Shown here piece after piece: positions 17,815 through 26,654 of a DNA stretch of 64,000 bases (position 1 is the first letter of the stretch; every line of letters starts with the position of its first letter). Source of the DNA: GCA-2687025 sp964473525 (GTDB taxonomy: Bacteria; Poribacteria; WGA-4E; GCA-2687025); contig CAYYPK010000001.1 of NCBI GenBank assembly GCA_964473525.1, forward strand, positions 248,001 through 312,000, in the 5' to 3' direction. The notes beneath the pieces are model-generated. The model saw nothing but the letters and a program-made list of their open reading frames with translations. It did not search any database and was not told where the DNA came from. The position numbers were made by a program, and so were the translations under genes.

Positions 17815-19446
17815 CTACTCGGTCACTGTGATGTACTGGTCGGCTGCAACCTGCTCGAACGAGCTCGTCACACCCGACGGCCACCGGATCGTGACCCGTG
17901 TCGCCGTGGTGTGACCACCTAGACCAAAGAGCGCCCGGGGGTCGCTGGCGGACGCGTACCCAACGGTGGTCGTGATGTCGCGCGTCTGCGTCACATCCGT
18001 TTCCACCGTCACGCGCGCGCCCACCCCCGACCGGCTGCTGACAGAGCCCACGAGGACAACGCCAAGCCAGTGAGCCCGGCGACGCGTGTCGTTGCGGAGG
18101 AGCGTCGGCGCCGAGCCAGCGTTCATCACGAGGATGTCCGTGTCGCCGTCGTTGTCGATGTCGCCAAAGGAAGCGCCGCGACTCGACAGCATCGCACTCA
18201 GTCCCGCGGCCTCGCCTCGCTCCGCGTAGCGGCCGGCTCCGTCGTTCATGTAGAGGAGGTTGCGCTGTGCGTATGACGTCGTCGCGTCGTGTTCGGCGAC
18301 GCTGAGCAGGAGGTGCCCGTTCGCGACGAACATGTCCAGATCCGCGTCGTTGTCCACGTCCACGAGCCCGACGCCCCAGCCTACGAGGGGGTAGGTCAGC
18401 AGGGCGGTGGCCGTCGCGTGCGACGTGTGCGAGAACATAGTCCCGCGCTCGTTGTGGTAGACCGCATTGACCTGGTCCTGGTAATTCGTGACGACGAGAT
18501 CCAGGAAGCCGTCGTTGTCGTAATCGCCGAAGGCAGCCCCCATACCGCCCTCGGGCTCGCCTAGCTCGCTGAAGCCAACCCCGGCCCAGAACGTGACGTC
18601 CTCGAACGTCCCATCGCCCGCGTTCCGGTAGAGGAAGTTCCGTGTGTCGTCGTTCGCTACGTAGACATCCACGTCGCCATCGTTGTCGTAGTCCGCGACG
18701 GCAACGCCGAGGCCCTTGCCCTCTTCCGAGTAGACGCCAGCTTCGCGCGTTACGTCCTCGAACGCGCCGTCGCCTCTGTTGCGGTAGAGCGTGTCCGCAA
18801 CGCCATTGTAGTCACTGGGTCCGCAGTCTGTTCCCAGGCGACCACCGCAGGGGCGGTAGTCCTCAACGCGGAAGTCGACGTAGTTCGTCACGTAGAGGTC
18901 GAGGAAGCCGTCGCGGTCGTAGTCGAGGAAGGCGCTGGACCCGCTCCAGCCGCTGCCGCCCACGCCAGCGGCGGCGGTGACATCCTCGAACGTGCCGTCG
19001 CCGTTGTTGCGAAAGAGCGTGTTCCTCTCGAAGTTCGTGACGTACAGATCGACATCGCCATCGTTGTCGTAGTCCCCAGTGGCGCAACCGACACCATAGC
19101 CCGTGTCGCCCACGCCCGCGCCATGCGTGACGTCCTCGAACGTGCCGTCGCCGCTGTTTCGGTACAGCGCGTTCGTCGAGTTGTTGGGGGCCGCGGGCGG
19201 CAGCGCGTGGCCATTGACGAAGTAGATGTCGAGCAGACCATCGCCGTCGTAGTCGAGGAAGGCGCACCCGCTGGACACCGTCTCCAGGATGTACCCCTTG
19301 CCACTTCGTCCTACGTCGTGGACGAAGTCGATGCCCGCGTCGCGTGTCACGTCAGTGAACCGCGGCGCCGCTCCAGCACGCGAGGCGGATAGGAGGATCG
19401 CGCACACGAGGACGCGCACGGCCTGTGACCATGGCGACGCTCTCAT
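17815..19446 (-). CDS. Secreted FG-GAP/VCBS repeat protein with C-terminal ASPIC/UnbV domain
   Basis: A 543-residue exported protein. After a signal peptide (about residues 1-27) come multiple VCBS/FG-GAP repeats of the form DYDNDGDVDLYVTN and NNGDGTFEDVT, which normally bind calcium in a beta-propeller. The last 70 residues (GVGARVTVET, then IRWPSGVTSSFEQV) match the ASPIC/UnbV domain, giving the CRTAC1-like layout. Its ATG overlaps the stop of the TPR gene as ATGA (19443-19446). TPR plus ASPIC pairs recur in Planctomycetes and Acidobacteria; a role in surface adhesion or carbohydrate binding is suggested but unproven. Confidence 0.88.
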   Translation of the reverse strand: MRASPWSQAVRVLVCAILLSASRAGAAPRFTDVTRDAGIDFVHDVGRSGKGYILETVSSGCAFLDYDGDGLLDIYFVNGHALPPAAPNNSTNALYRNSGDGTFEDVTHGAGVGDTGYGVGCATGDYDNDGDVDLYVTNFERNTLFRNNGDGTFEDVTAAAGVGGSGWSGSSAFLDYDRDGFLDLYVTNYVDFRVEDYRPCGGRLGTDCGPSDYNGVADTLYRNRGDGAFEDVTREAGVYSEEGKGLGVAVADYDNDGDVDVYVANDDTRNFLYRNAGDGTFEDVTFWAGVGFSELGEPEGGMGAAFGDYDNDGFLDLVVTNYQDQVNAVYHNERGTMFSHTSHATATALLTYPLVGWGVGLVDVDNDADLDMFVANGHLLLSVAEHDATTSYAQRNLLYMNDGAGRYAERGEAAGLSAMLSSRGASFGDIDNDGDTDILVMNAGSAPTLLRNDTRRRAHWLGVVLVGSVSSRSGVGARVTVETDVTQTRDITTTVGYASASDPRALFGLGGHTTATRVTIRWPSGVTSSFEQVAADQYITVTE

Positions 19447-20867
19447 GGGCGGCCGCCTTCGACCGCTGCCTGCAAGGCGGCGCGCCTCGCGACGTAGGCC
19501 GCGTTGTCGGGGTCGGCGTCCACCGCGCGCCCGATGGCGGCGAGAGCCCGGGCGAGATCCCCGCGCGCCTCCTCGACACGCGACAGCGTGTGCAAGTACC
19601 CAGGCTTTGGATTGAGGCGCACGGCACGCGTGACCAACGCGGCCGCCTCGTCCAGCGACCGGCCGTGCCGGTAGAGCGTCCATGCCAGGTTGTTGTAGCC
19701 AGCAGGCTCGTCGGGCTGGAGTTCGATCGCGCGCCGGTACGCCGCGACTGCGTCGTCTACCGCCCCGACGGCGCCCGCGGCCATGCCCAGGTACAGGAAC
19801 GCCATAGCGTGGTTGGGGCTGGCGCGCGTCAGGTGTCCAGCCCACACGTATCCCGGCTGCCACTCCTCACGCGAGAGGTGGATGCGGACCCGCGCGTCCA
19901 ACGCAGGGACGAACGTCACGTCGAACGCGAGCATGCGGTCGCACTCGCGTACGGCGTCGTCCATACGGTCCGCGCGGAGTAGCTCCTTCATGAGCGAGTA
20001 CCGCGCGGCCAGGTTCGAGGCGTCCGCCTCCAACGCGCGCGCGTGCGGTTTGAGCCTCTCGTCGACGGCGTGGAGGGCGGCGAATGCCGCCATGGCCTCG
20101 GTGGCGAGTTCCTCCTCGCCTCGCGCCGTGTAGGCCTTCGCCAGGCCGTGCCAACCCGACTTGTGGCGTGGGTCCAGTTCCACCACGCGTCGGAGCGGTG
20201 TCACAGCTTCGCCGTGGCGTCCCTGACGCAACCGCGCCAGTCCGATTCCGTGGTGCGCAGCGATGTCGGATGGGTCCAGCGCGACGGCGTTCTCGTAGGA
20301 CGCTATCGCCGCGTCGAGGTCGCCAGCCCACGCGTGTGCCTCGCCGAGGCTGCGATGTGCGGGCGCCGAGTCGGGGTCCAGCGAGAGGACGCGCTCATAG
20401 GCTCGGCGCGCCTCTGGGAAGCGCCGTTGCGCCGCGTACGTGCGCCCCAGGCCAAGTTGCGCTTGGAGGAAGGCGGGCCGTTGACCGAGGGCCATGGAGT
20501 AGTGCTGCTCCGCCTCTGGGTACGCCCGTCGACGGAGCATGAGGTCGCCGAGCTCTTCGTGTGCCTCCGGGAAGTCTGGTTGTAGCCGTAGCGCGGCCTG
20601 GAACTCGCGCTCGCCGCGGTCTAGCCACCCCAGAGCGGCGCACACGATTCCTACGCCGAACCGGGCCATCGGCGAGTCGGGGTCGGCTTCGGCCGCCTGC
20701 TCAAAGGAGATCAGGGACTCCGCCAGGCGTGCGGCCTCGTACAGCGCGAGACCACGCTCGAGCGCCTCGCCAGTGGCGTCCGCCCCGTCGAGGGCGGCCA
20801 GCGCGGTCAGACAGACGCTGGCCGCGATGGCCCTCGCCCTGAGGCTCCGTGTTCCCTTGCTCGCCAT
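19443..20867 (-). CDS. Exported TPR repeat protein
   Basis: A 474-residue protein with an N-terminal hydrophobic signal (about residues 9-31) and roughly ten tetratricopeptide repeats, for example PEAHEELGDLMLRRRAYPEAEQHY and PAGYNNLAWTLYRHGRSLDEA. It is likely a periplasmic scaffold. It is first in a two-gene unit with the VCBS-ASPIC protein, sharing an ATGA overlap. ATG 20867 is preferred over a GTG 33 bases upstream because it leads directly into the signal. Partner and role are unknown. Confidence 0.85.
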   Translation of the reverse strand: MASKGTRSLRARAIAASVCLTALAALDGADATGEALERGLALYEAARLAESLISFEQAAEADPDSPMARFGVGIVCAALGWLDRGEREFQAALRLQPDFPEAHEELGDLMLRRRAYPEAEQHYSMALGQRPAFLQAQLGLGRTYAAQRRFPEARRAYERVLSLDPDSAPAHRSLGEAHAWAGDLDAAIASYENAVALDPSDIAAHHGIGLARLRQGRHGEAVTPLRRVVELDPRHKSGWHGLAKAYTARGEEELATEAMAAFAALHAVDERLKPHARALEADASNLAARYSLMKELLRADRMDDAVRECDRMLAFDVTFVPALDARVRIHLSREEWQPGYVWAGHLTRASPNHAMAFLYLGMAAGAVGAVDDAVAAYRRAIELQPDEPAGYNNLAWTLYRHGRSLDEAAALVTRAVRLNPKPGYLHTLSRVEEARGDLARALAAIGRAVDADPDNAAYVARRAALQAAVEGGRP

Positions 20868-20913
20868 CGTGCGGGCGTCTTCCGTTGAGCTGGCCGCCAC
20901 GGCCGGGCACGAT

Positions 20914-20961
20914 GAAGGCCGCTCGGGAACACGCTGCGTGCGCTTGTCCCGAACGGCCTTC
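20914..20961 (-). terminator. Hairpin terminator downstream of the LamG tail gene
   Basis: Arms 20914-20928 and 20947-20961 (GAAGGCCGCTCGGGA against TCCCGAACGGCCTTC) form 15 pairs with one mismatch around an 18-base loop. It lies 9 bases beyond the stop of the minus-strand gene at 20970. No U-run follows. Confidence 0.7.
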
Positions 20962-20969
20962 CTACGTTG

Positions 20970-21722
20970 TTAGCGGGCGCGCTTCATGCCGGCCCACGTC
21001 GTGGCGACCTTGCCCGCGGCGTCGACGCCAAGGGCGGTGAGATCGTCCATGCTCGCGGCGACGTCTGCCTCAGAGAGCGCGCGGTCCCAGATCTGCACTT
21101 CGTCGATGAGTCCGCTGAACTTCTGCCCAGTGGCTCCCCAGGATCCGACCATCGTGTCTCCGGCGGTACCCAGGTAGGCGATGCCAGCCTTGCCGGCGTC
21201 CTGCGCGACCTGTTCCCCGTTGATGTAGATGCGCCGGTCATCGTTGTCGACATCCAACCAGAAGCACACATGCGCCCACTCCTCGGCTACGACCGCCGCC
21301 GGGGCGTCGAGGTCGTTCGAGTAGAAGCCCATGCGCACCGTGCCGTTGTTGTAGACGCGGTAGTGCAGGCTCGTGTTCTGCGCGTTGACCTGCGTCTGGG
21401 AGAGCACGCACTGCTGGTCGCCACCCGCGAGATTGGGCTTGACCCACATGCTCACGGTGAAGCTGCGGTCGTTCAGCTCAATGTACGGCGCCGCTACTTC
21501 GCCAGCCTCGCTGAATTCCAGCGCGTCACCGTACTTGCCCGGCACGATGTCGACCGTGCCGACGATGACGCCGTCGTTGCCGGCTGGGCCGGCGTCTATG
21601 ACGTCAGCGTCGTCCGTGACCGGGAAGTACAATAGTAGATCGTCGTCCTTGATGTCGAGCGCGGACGCTAGCACGGGCAGCATGCCCGCAAACAGCGCAA
21701 CCGCGGTAAGTTTCCGTATCAT
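20970..21722 (-). CDS. Secreted LamG-domain protein with the GK-W-K C-terminal tail
   Basis: A 250-residue exported protein. The signal peptide (about residues 1-21, ending ASA) is followed by a concanavalin A-like LamG jellyroll (SFTVSMWVKPNLAGG, HVCFWLDVDNDDRRIYINGEQ, FSGLIDEVQIWDRALSEADV). The last 20 residues are LGVDAAGKVATTWAGMKRAR, the shared tail. GGAGAAGAAGG precedes the ATG. LamG domains usually bind glycans or act in adhesion; the ligand is unknown. The tail directly follows the closing LamG motif and is not part of the fold. Confidence 0.85.
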   Translation of the reverse strand: MIRKLTAVALFAGMLPVLASALDIKDDDLLLYFPVTDDADVIDAGPAGNDGVIVGTVDIVPGKYGDALEFSEAGEVAAPYIELNDRSFTVSMWVKPNLAGGDQQCVLSQTQVNAQNTSLHYRVYNNGTVRMGFYSNDLDAPAAVVAEEWAHVCFWLDVDNDDRRIYINGEQVAQDAGKAGIAYLGTAGDTMVGSWGATGQKFSGLIDEVQIWDRALSEADVAASMDDLTALGVDAAGKVATTWAGMKRAR

Positions 21723-21871
21723 CGCCTTCTTCTCCTACATGGCCGTGTGTCCGTGGCGCGTCGCTCAGCGCAGACATGGCCAGTTCTGACCGCTGTCTGC
21801 GCGGTACACGGAGTATGGTGTCGCGACACGGGCGAGGCAAGAAATGCGGCCGGTCGCGCGCGCGGGTAGGC

Positions 21872-21904
21872 GGCGCCCCTCACGCCNNNNNNNNNNGGGG
21901 CGCC
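21872..21904. other. Assembly gap (10 N) lying inside a GC inverted repeat
   Basis: Bases 21887-21896 are N. The flanks GGCGCCCC (21872-21879) and GGGGCGCC (21897-21904) are perfect complements, so the unknown bases sit in or near the loop of a hairpin. It lies just past the stop of the minus-strand gene at 21913 and is probably its terminator; strong secondary structure may explain the failed assembly. The true gap length may differ from ten. Confidence 0.6.
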
Positions 21905-21912
21905 CGGTTGTC

Positions 21913-22791
21913 TTACAGGACGCGGTCCACGAACTCACGGGTGTGGACGTTCACCTCGACCTTCTCGAGCTCCAACACGCCACGGGCAACGTGTTCGGAG
22001 TAGCGACGGAACGCCTCCTCGCCCTTCTCCTTCGTCGCGCGCAGCGGGTTGCCGATGACTCCGCTCTCGATGAACTCGTGGTGGTCCATCGGGAACGTGA
22101 AGTACTTGTACCCCTCGAACTCAACGTCCGGCATCCCGTCCTTCTTCTCGAACGACTTGGGCAGGAAGTCCGGGATGTGCGCCTTCGTGTGTTCCGCGCG
22201 ATCCATGCGGACGTATTCCTCCATGCCGGCGAGATCCTGCGACGTCTCGAGCTCGCTGGCGTGCCAACCGGGAGTCTCCTCGATGGGGTTCTCCATCAGC
22301 CCTTCCATGAGGCCGACGTAGTTCTCCATGTACGGCTTTACGAACGAGATAAGCGCGCCCGTCTCATAGCGCAGCTTCCTCAGCACCGGATCGATGACCT
22401 TGATGTTCGACCCGTGACCGTTGATGAAGATGATGCGGTTGAAGCCGTGATGGATGAGGCTGCGGCCGACATCGTGGATCAGGTTCAGCAGCGTGCTGCT
22501 ACGCACCGTGATGGTACCCCTGCCGTGTCCTGGCTCGTGCATGTGCTGTGGCGAGTAGCCCATCCACACGACGGGCGTGTAGATGACGCCGATGTCCTCG
22601 CCAACCCGCGAGGCGACGGTCTCGGCCGTGAGACTGTCGGTCCACAGCGGAAGGTGCGGCCCGTGCTGCTCGAAGCTGGCCATGGGCACCAGCACGGTGT
22701 CCTTGACCTTCAGGTAGTTCTCGACATCCGTAATCGTCAGGTTCGAGAGGCAGAAGGAACGAAACTGTTCGCGGAAGTCCGCGTCGCTCAT
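21913..22791 (-). CDS. Creatininase-family amidohydrolase
   Basis: A 292-residue cytosolic metal-dependent amidohydrolase. Family signatures are in order: ASFEQHGPHLPLWTDS near residue 38-51 (Glu and His ligands, then Asp), INGHGSN near residue 123, and HASELETS near residue 178 carrying the second-shell Glu. These match the creatininase/MftE superfamily, which cleaves cyclic or small amides. Creatinine itself is only one possible substrate. It is next to a Gfo/Idh/MocA oxidoreductase on the same strand, a pairing that suggests catabolism of a modified sugar or amide. Confidence 0.88.
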   Translation of the reverse strand: MSDADFREQFRSFCLSNLTITDVENYLKVKDTVLVPMASFEQHGPHLPLWTDSLTAETVASRVGEDIGVIYTPVVWMGYSPQHMHEPGHGRGTITVRSSTLLNLIHDVGRSLIHHGFNRIIFINGHGSNIKVIDPVLRKLRYETGALISFVKPYMENYVGLMEGLMENPIEETPGWHASELETSQDLAGMEEYVRMDRAEHTKAHIPDFLPKSFEKKDGMPDVEFEGYKYFTFPMDHHEFIESGVIGNPLRATKEKGEEAFRRYSEHVARGVLELEKVEVNVHTREFVDRVL

Positions 22792-22901
22792 GTCGGCGCC
22801 CTTTCAGGGAGTCGTGGCTGTGATTCGTGGCTGTGTTTCGCGTGGGTTGGTGGACGGGCTCGTCAAGCTGTCACCAACCCCGTCTGGTGTGTACCTCGCG
22901 C

Positions 22902-24023
22902 CTAGCCGGTCGGGTGTCCGTGGACGGTCGGCAGCGGGTGCGGACGCACGAGGATCCCGCCCTGCTCGTAGGACTCCATCGCTGCCCACGTGTATTCCAG
23001 CGCCGCCAGCGCGTCGCGCCCTGAGGCGCGGAGCTCGTGCTTCGGGACGGCGTTCGTCACGTCCTCGAGGTAGGCGTGGATTCGCAACGGGAACGTCTCG
23101 CCGAAGTCGCTGATCCCCGACTCGTGGACCGTCGGGACCGGTGAGGATCCCATGGTCATGTTCTCGGGATTCGCGGCGCCCTCGGTTCCGGGCACTGGGA
23201 AGTACGTCAGCTTCTCGATGCAGTTCTCGATGACGAACGTGCCACGCGTGCCGGCCATCTCGACGCTCCACCACCCGCCGAGCCCGAACGTGGCGTCGCC
23301 TCGCTGACTCAACAGGTACCCCATCGCCCCATTCTCGAAGCGCATGTGGATGCTGTTGATGGACAGCATGAGGTCGCCTGCGCCCTTGCGGAAGCTGGGT
23401 CGGTCGAAGAACGCCTGCACCTGCATGACATCGCCACAGAAGTGGCGCATCACGCTAAACGGATGCGACAGGAATGCCTTCACGTGGAAGTACTTGTCGC
23501 CCCCGACGGGTCCGCCACCACCCGAGCCGTACGTGTACTCGCCGCCGGCGAATCCCATCTTGTGCAGGATGTAGACCTGCTCCCCGATTTCGCCATCCTT
23601 AATGTACTGCATCGCGCGGTCGGCGGGCGGCGTGAAGTAGTGGTTGAGGTTGCAGCCGAGGTACACGTCCATCTCGGCGGCCTTCGCCACCATCTGACGG
23701 GCCTCGCCGACATCGTTCGAGATGGGTTTCTCGACGAGGACGTTCTTGCCCGCCTCCAGGGCCTCCATCGTCGGCTCAAAGTGCCAGCTACCGTTCTCCG
23801 TGCCGCCGGTCGTGACGTCTACGATGTCCAGGTCGGGTTCGTTCTCCAGCATCGCTGCGAGGCTGTAGTACGCCTTCACCCCAAGACGCTCGGCGGCATC
23901 GTCCGCTCGTTGCTTGATGACGTCACATACTGCCACGAGATCGGCGAGTTCGTCGTTCGAATGGCAGTTGGCGTGGTTGTTGCCAATGCCCTTCATCCCG
24001 ACGACTCCGACTTTCAGCGCCAT
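22902..24023 (-). CDS. Gfo/Idh/MocA-family NAD(P)-dependent oxidoreductase
   Basis: A 373-residue dehydrogenase. The Rossmann start VGVVGMKGIGNNH carries a modified GxGxxx nucleotide loop; the family hallmark EKPISND (about residue 96-102) gives the catalytic Lys. GCNLNHYFTPPADRAM and the C-terminal substrate domain follow. ATG 24023 is set by GGAGAGG upstream. Members oxidise sugars, inositols or amino-sugar derivatives; the substrate is not deducible here. It lies upstream of the creatininase-like gene, separated by 110 bases. Confidence 0.88.
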   Translation of the reverse strand: MALKVGVVGMKGIGNNHANCHSNDELADLVAVCDVIKQRADDAAERLGVKAYYSLAAMLENEPDLDIVDVTTGGTENGSWHFEPTMEALEAGKNVLVEKPISNDVGEARQMVAKAAEMDVYLGCNLNHYFTPPADRAMQYIKDGEIGEQVYILHKMGFAGGEYTYGSGGGGPVGGDKYFHVKAFLSHPFSVMRHFCGDVMQVQAFFDRPSFRKGAGDLMLSINSIHMRFENGAMGYLLSQRGDATFGLGGWWSVEMAGTRGTFVIENCIEKLTYFPVPGTEGAANPENMTMGSSPVPTVHESGISDFGETFPLRIHAYLEDVTNAVPKHELRASGRDALAALEYTWAAMESYEQGGILVRPHPLPTVHGHPTG

Positions 24024-24143
24024 GGGTTGTCCTCTCCGGTCCTGTCTGGTGGATACGCCCGCACTCTGGCGTGACGCTTGTATGCTGGCGGTTTCGTCTG
24101 TGTGGGTCAAGGGCAGTCACCGCGCGGACGGCGGCCGCGCGCG

Positions 24144-24755
24144 CTACGCCAGCCGTTCCGCCATCGCGCGTCCCAGGTCGGACGCGTTCGTGTCGTCGCA
24201 GGCCGTCAGATGGGCGGCGATCCGCGCCCGCGCCGCTGGCGAGCGATTCTGTCCGAGCTTATAGATGGCGTCCAGAGAGGTGACGTCCATCTCAAAGGCG
24301 ACTATCCCCGCGACCATACGTGTCCGCAGCGACTCGTCGGCTGCGTCCCATCGCTCGCGGAAGTCAGGGTCGAAGGTGGCGAGCAACTCGTGCAGGAACC
24401 CATGTGTGGCGTCGTCGTCCAGCACGCGCGTGCGACCTGACGCGTGTACGGCGATGTAGTCCCAAGTCGGGCCGGCCCCGGGGTCGTCATACAAGAGGGG
24501 CGAGACGTAGGCGTGCGGCCCCTGGAACACGACGACTGTCGGCGCGGGGCCATCCAGAAGCTCGCAATGGTCGTTCGATCGCGCCATGTGCCCGCGAATG
24601 CGAACGACACCCCCATCGTAGTCGGTGGTGATAGGGATGTGGGACACGGCGGCCACGCCATCCGTGGACGTGACCACATTGGCGAACGGATGGTCGCGCA
24701 TGAAGGCGACGAGCGTTGGGCGGTCGTCAACTCGCATGGCTGCGGGGAGATACAT
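24144..24755 (-). CDS. PaiB-like FMN-binding protein
   Basis: A 203-residue protein of the FMN-binding 'negative transcriptional regulator' (PaiB) family. The N-terminus MYLPAAMRVDDRPTLVAFM is typical, as are RIRGHMARSN, VVVFQGPHAYVSPLLY and the C-terminal LGQNRSPAARARIA. In spite of the family name it is a flavin split-barrel protein and may be an enzyme. GAAGGA precedes the ATG. A broken second copy lies directly upstream. Confidence 0.85.
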   Translation of the reverse strand: MYLPAAMRVDDRPTLVAFMRDHPFANVVTSTDGVAAVSHIPITTDYDGGVVRIRGHMARSNDHCELLDGPAPTVVVFQGPHAYVSPLLYDDPGAGPTWDYIAVHASGRTRVLDDDATHGFLHELLATFDPDFRERWDAADESLRTRMVAGIVAFEMDVTSLDAIYKLGQNRSPAARARIAAHLTACDDTNASDLGRAMAERLA

Positions 24756-24813
24756 CGCGGTCCTTCGTCGGCGCGGTCGCCGTTCTGTCGACCCGTGAAC
24801 GCGGCGCCACCGT

Positions 24814-25397
24814 CTACTCAGCCCGGGCCAGCATCGCGCGGCCAATCGACGAGACGTGCGTGTCCTCTGGCGCCGCGAGTCGCGACGCAATCCGCGCCCG
24901 TTCGGCTGGCGTGCGGTTCCCGCTGATCTTGTACTTCCCGTCGAGACGCGTCACCACGACCTCAAGCGCCACGACGCCAGCCGACAGACCGTTCCTGAAC
25001 TCCTCGTCCAGCCCGTCCCACTGGGCTCTGTATGCCGGCTCGAACACCGCGAAGGACTCCTCCAAGACGCGTTGCGCGCCAGCGCCGTCAAGGATCCGCG
25101 TGGCGCCGTAGGCGTGCGCGACTATGTAGTTCCAAGTCGGGACTGCTTCGCGAGTGTCGTACAGCGATGGCGAGATGTAGGCGTGCGGCCCCTGGAACAC
25201 GACGGTGTCGTCTGAGCCATCCAACGCATCGGCGTGCGAATCCGCAAGCGGCCGTGGGCGTCGTCGATGAGGACGGGAAGATGCGTGATCTCGCGTCCGT
25301 CGGCGGCCTCCGTTACAGCGGTGGCGAAGCAGCGCGCGCGCATGAACGCGACGAGCGTTGGGCGGTCATCGACTCGGTGGACCGCAGGCACATACAT
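24814..25397 (-). pseudogene. Second PaiB-like gene, broken by an internal deletion and frameshift
   Basis: The N-terminal part (ATG 25397, MYVPAVHRVDDRPTLVAFM) runs in one frame to RLRIR near 25250. The rest, from HADALDGSDDTVVFQGPHAY to the stop at 24814, is in another frame. Against the neighbouring intact copy, about eight codons spanning GHMARSN are missing, and the deletion is not a multiple of three. This removes part of the flavin-binding region. The start is well formed, 7 bases after the preceding gene, so the loss looks recent. An assembly error is possible but less natural because coding residues are also missing. Confidence 0.75.
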
Positions 25398-25403
25398 ACC
25401 GGC

Positions 25404-26321
25404 CTATGCCTCCCCCGCGGATTCCAGTGCGTCCGCGGCGTGGCTGATCTCAACACGCGCCTCGGACAGCAGCGACTCACTGGCGTCGGTGTAGCCTAGC
25501 GTGAGTGGCCAGAGCAGCTCGGCGATGCGCGTATACCGTCCCGCGGCGTCTGCTATCGCGTCGCTCGCGCGGCTTGCCCCACGGTCGGCGTTCAGCTGTG
25601 CCGCCCCTCGGCGGGACGCCTCCACGACGACGCCAGCGTACCGCGCCGCGCACTCCCAACGTCGCTCGCCGCATACCTCGGTGACGTGCTCGGCCCAGTA
25701 GTCCATCGCCACGAGTCCGTACAGCCGCTCGCCGGCGCGGGGCGCCCGTATGCGCTCTGCGGCCCGCGCGAGCGCGTGTCGGCCGACAACGTCACACGGG
25801 ATCGGCGCCGGGGCGGCGTGCAGCACCCAGTTGCGCCCGTGCCACGCGATGCACATGTCCGCGTCATCTCCGACGACCAGTCCATGGATGTCTCCCATGT
25901 CCGTGACGTCGGAGACGACGCCGAAGGCATCGTGCAGCGCGGCCTGGTCGTCGTCGTCGTGCCACGTGTTGTGGCCGACTACTACCCCGCCCGTCTCCAG
26001 CGCCAAGCGGAAGGGCTTCGCGCTCGCGATGCGTTGCTGAGCGCCCGGGTCGACGCCGCTCGGTGTCTCGGGGGCGGGCGGCGCCACGATCTCGCGCGCT
26101 TCGAGGCCGCCGCGGGCGCACGCCTCCTCGATGCCGTCCGACCGGTCGCCCGGATCCCAAAGGGACGGACACGACTGGGCCGCGTTGATGCACGGCACGA
26201 GAGCCTGTCCCGCTGCCGCGGCGGCGTCCTCGACGCTCAACGCGACGCCTAGCATCGCGGCCGCCTGGCTCATCGCCGCTGCGAGGCCGCCCTGGTGTTC
26301 GTGGGCTGGTGGCGTTGGCAT
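25404..26321 (-). CDS. Conserved hypothetical, possibly C39-peptidase/BtrH-like
   Basis: A 305-residue soluble protein. The overall plan recalls BtrH/C39-like proteins: an N-terminal small-residue segment with SQAAAMLGVALSVED, then SLWDPGD, a central VVVGHNTWHDDDD region, GLVAMDYWAEHV, and a helical C-terminus rich in Ala. A definite catalytic Cys-His pair cannot be assigned; candidate cysteines lie in VPCINAAQSCPSLW. The start follows AAGGAG. It is first in a unit with the broken and intact PaiB-like genes. The family call is tentative. Confidence 0.4.
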   Translation of the reverse strand: MPTPPAHEHQGGLAAAMSQAAAMLGVALSVEDAAAAAGQALVPCINAAQSCPSLWDPGDRSDGIEEACARGGLEAREIVAPPAPETPSGVDPGAQQRIASAKPFRLALETGGVVVGHNTWHDDDDQAALHDAFGVVSDVTDMGDIHGLVVGDDADMCIAWHGRNWVLHAAPAPIPCDVVGRHALARAAERIRAPRAGERLYGLVAMDYWAEHVTEVCGERRWECAARYAGVVVEASRRGAAQLNADRGASRASDAIADAAGRYTRIAELLWPLTLGYTDASESLLSEARVEISHAADALESAGEA

Positions 26322-26654
26322 GCACCCGTCTCCTTGGGTTCCGCGAGGGCGGAGCCCGCCGCTCGTGGATGTCGTCGCGTACTCCCTGCAAGAAACGACC
26401 CCGAGGTCTGGCCGTTGCACCGATCCGCCGCCGTGTCTCCCGGCGCGTCGCCGGCTGCCCAGCGACGGTGGCTCACGACTGGCGTGTGGCAGTTCGACGG
26501 TTCCGGCGAGGCGATTCGACGAAAACGTCGAATCGGGGACGGAGAGCGCCTCAGGACGCGCTGTACCGCCCGCGCCGGCGTTGGTACGGCCCTTGCGCAT
26601 ACCCGCCGCAGATCGGGATTACGCATCCGGTGGGATGCGATGGGAGGCAGAATC
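26322..26654. other. Divergent intergenic region
   Basis: A 333-base stretch between a minus-strand hypothetical gene and the plus-strand ECF sigma gene. The only structure I can support is the palindrome at 26512-26535, described separately. There is no convincing ORF with a ribosome site and no clear -35/-10 pair. Confidence 0.5.
26512..26535. promoter_or_regulatory. Perfect palindrome upstream of the ECF sigma gene
   Basis: A 10-bp perfect inverted repeat (CGATTCGACG at 26512-26521, CGTCGAATCG at 26526-26535) around AAAA. It lies about 120 bases before the sigma factor start. No U-run follows. It could be an operator for a dimeric repressor or a stable mRNA leader hairpin. A partial half-site, GTTCGACGG, occurs at about 26492. 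Confidence 0.5.
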
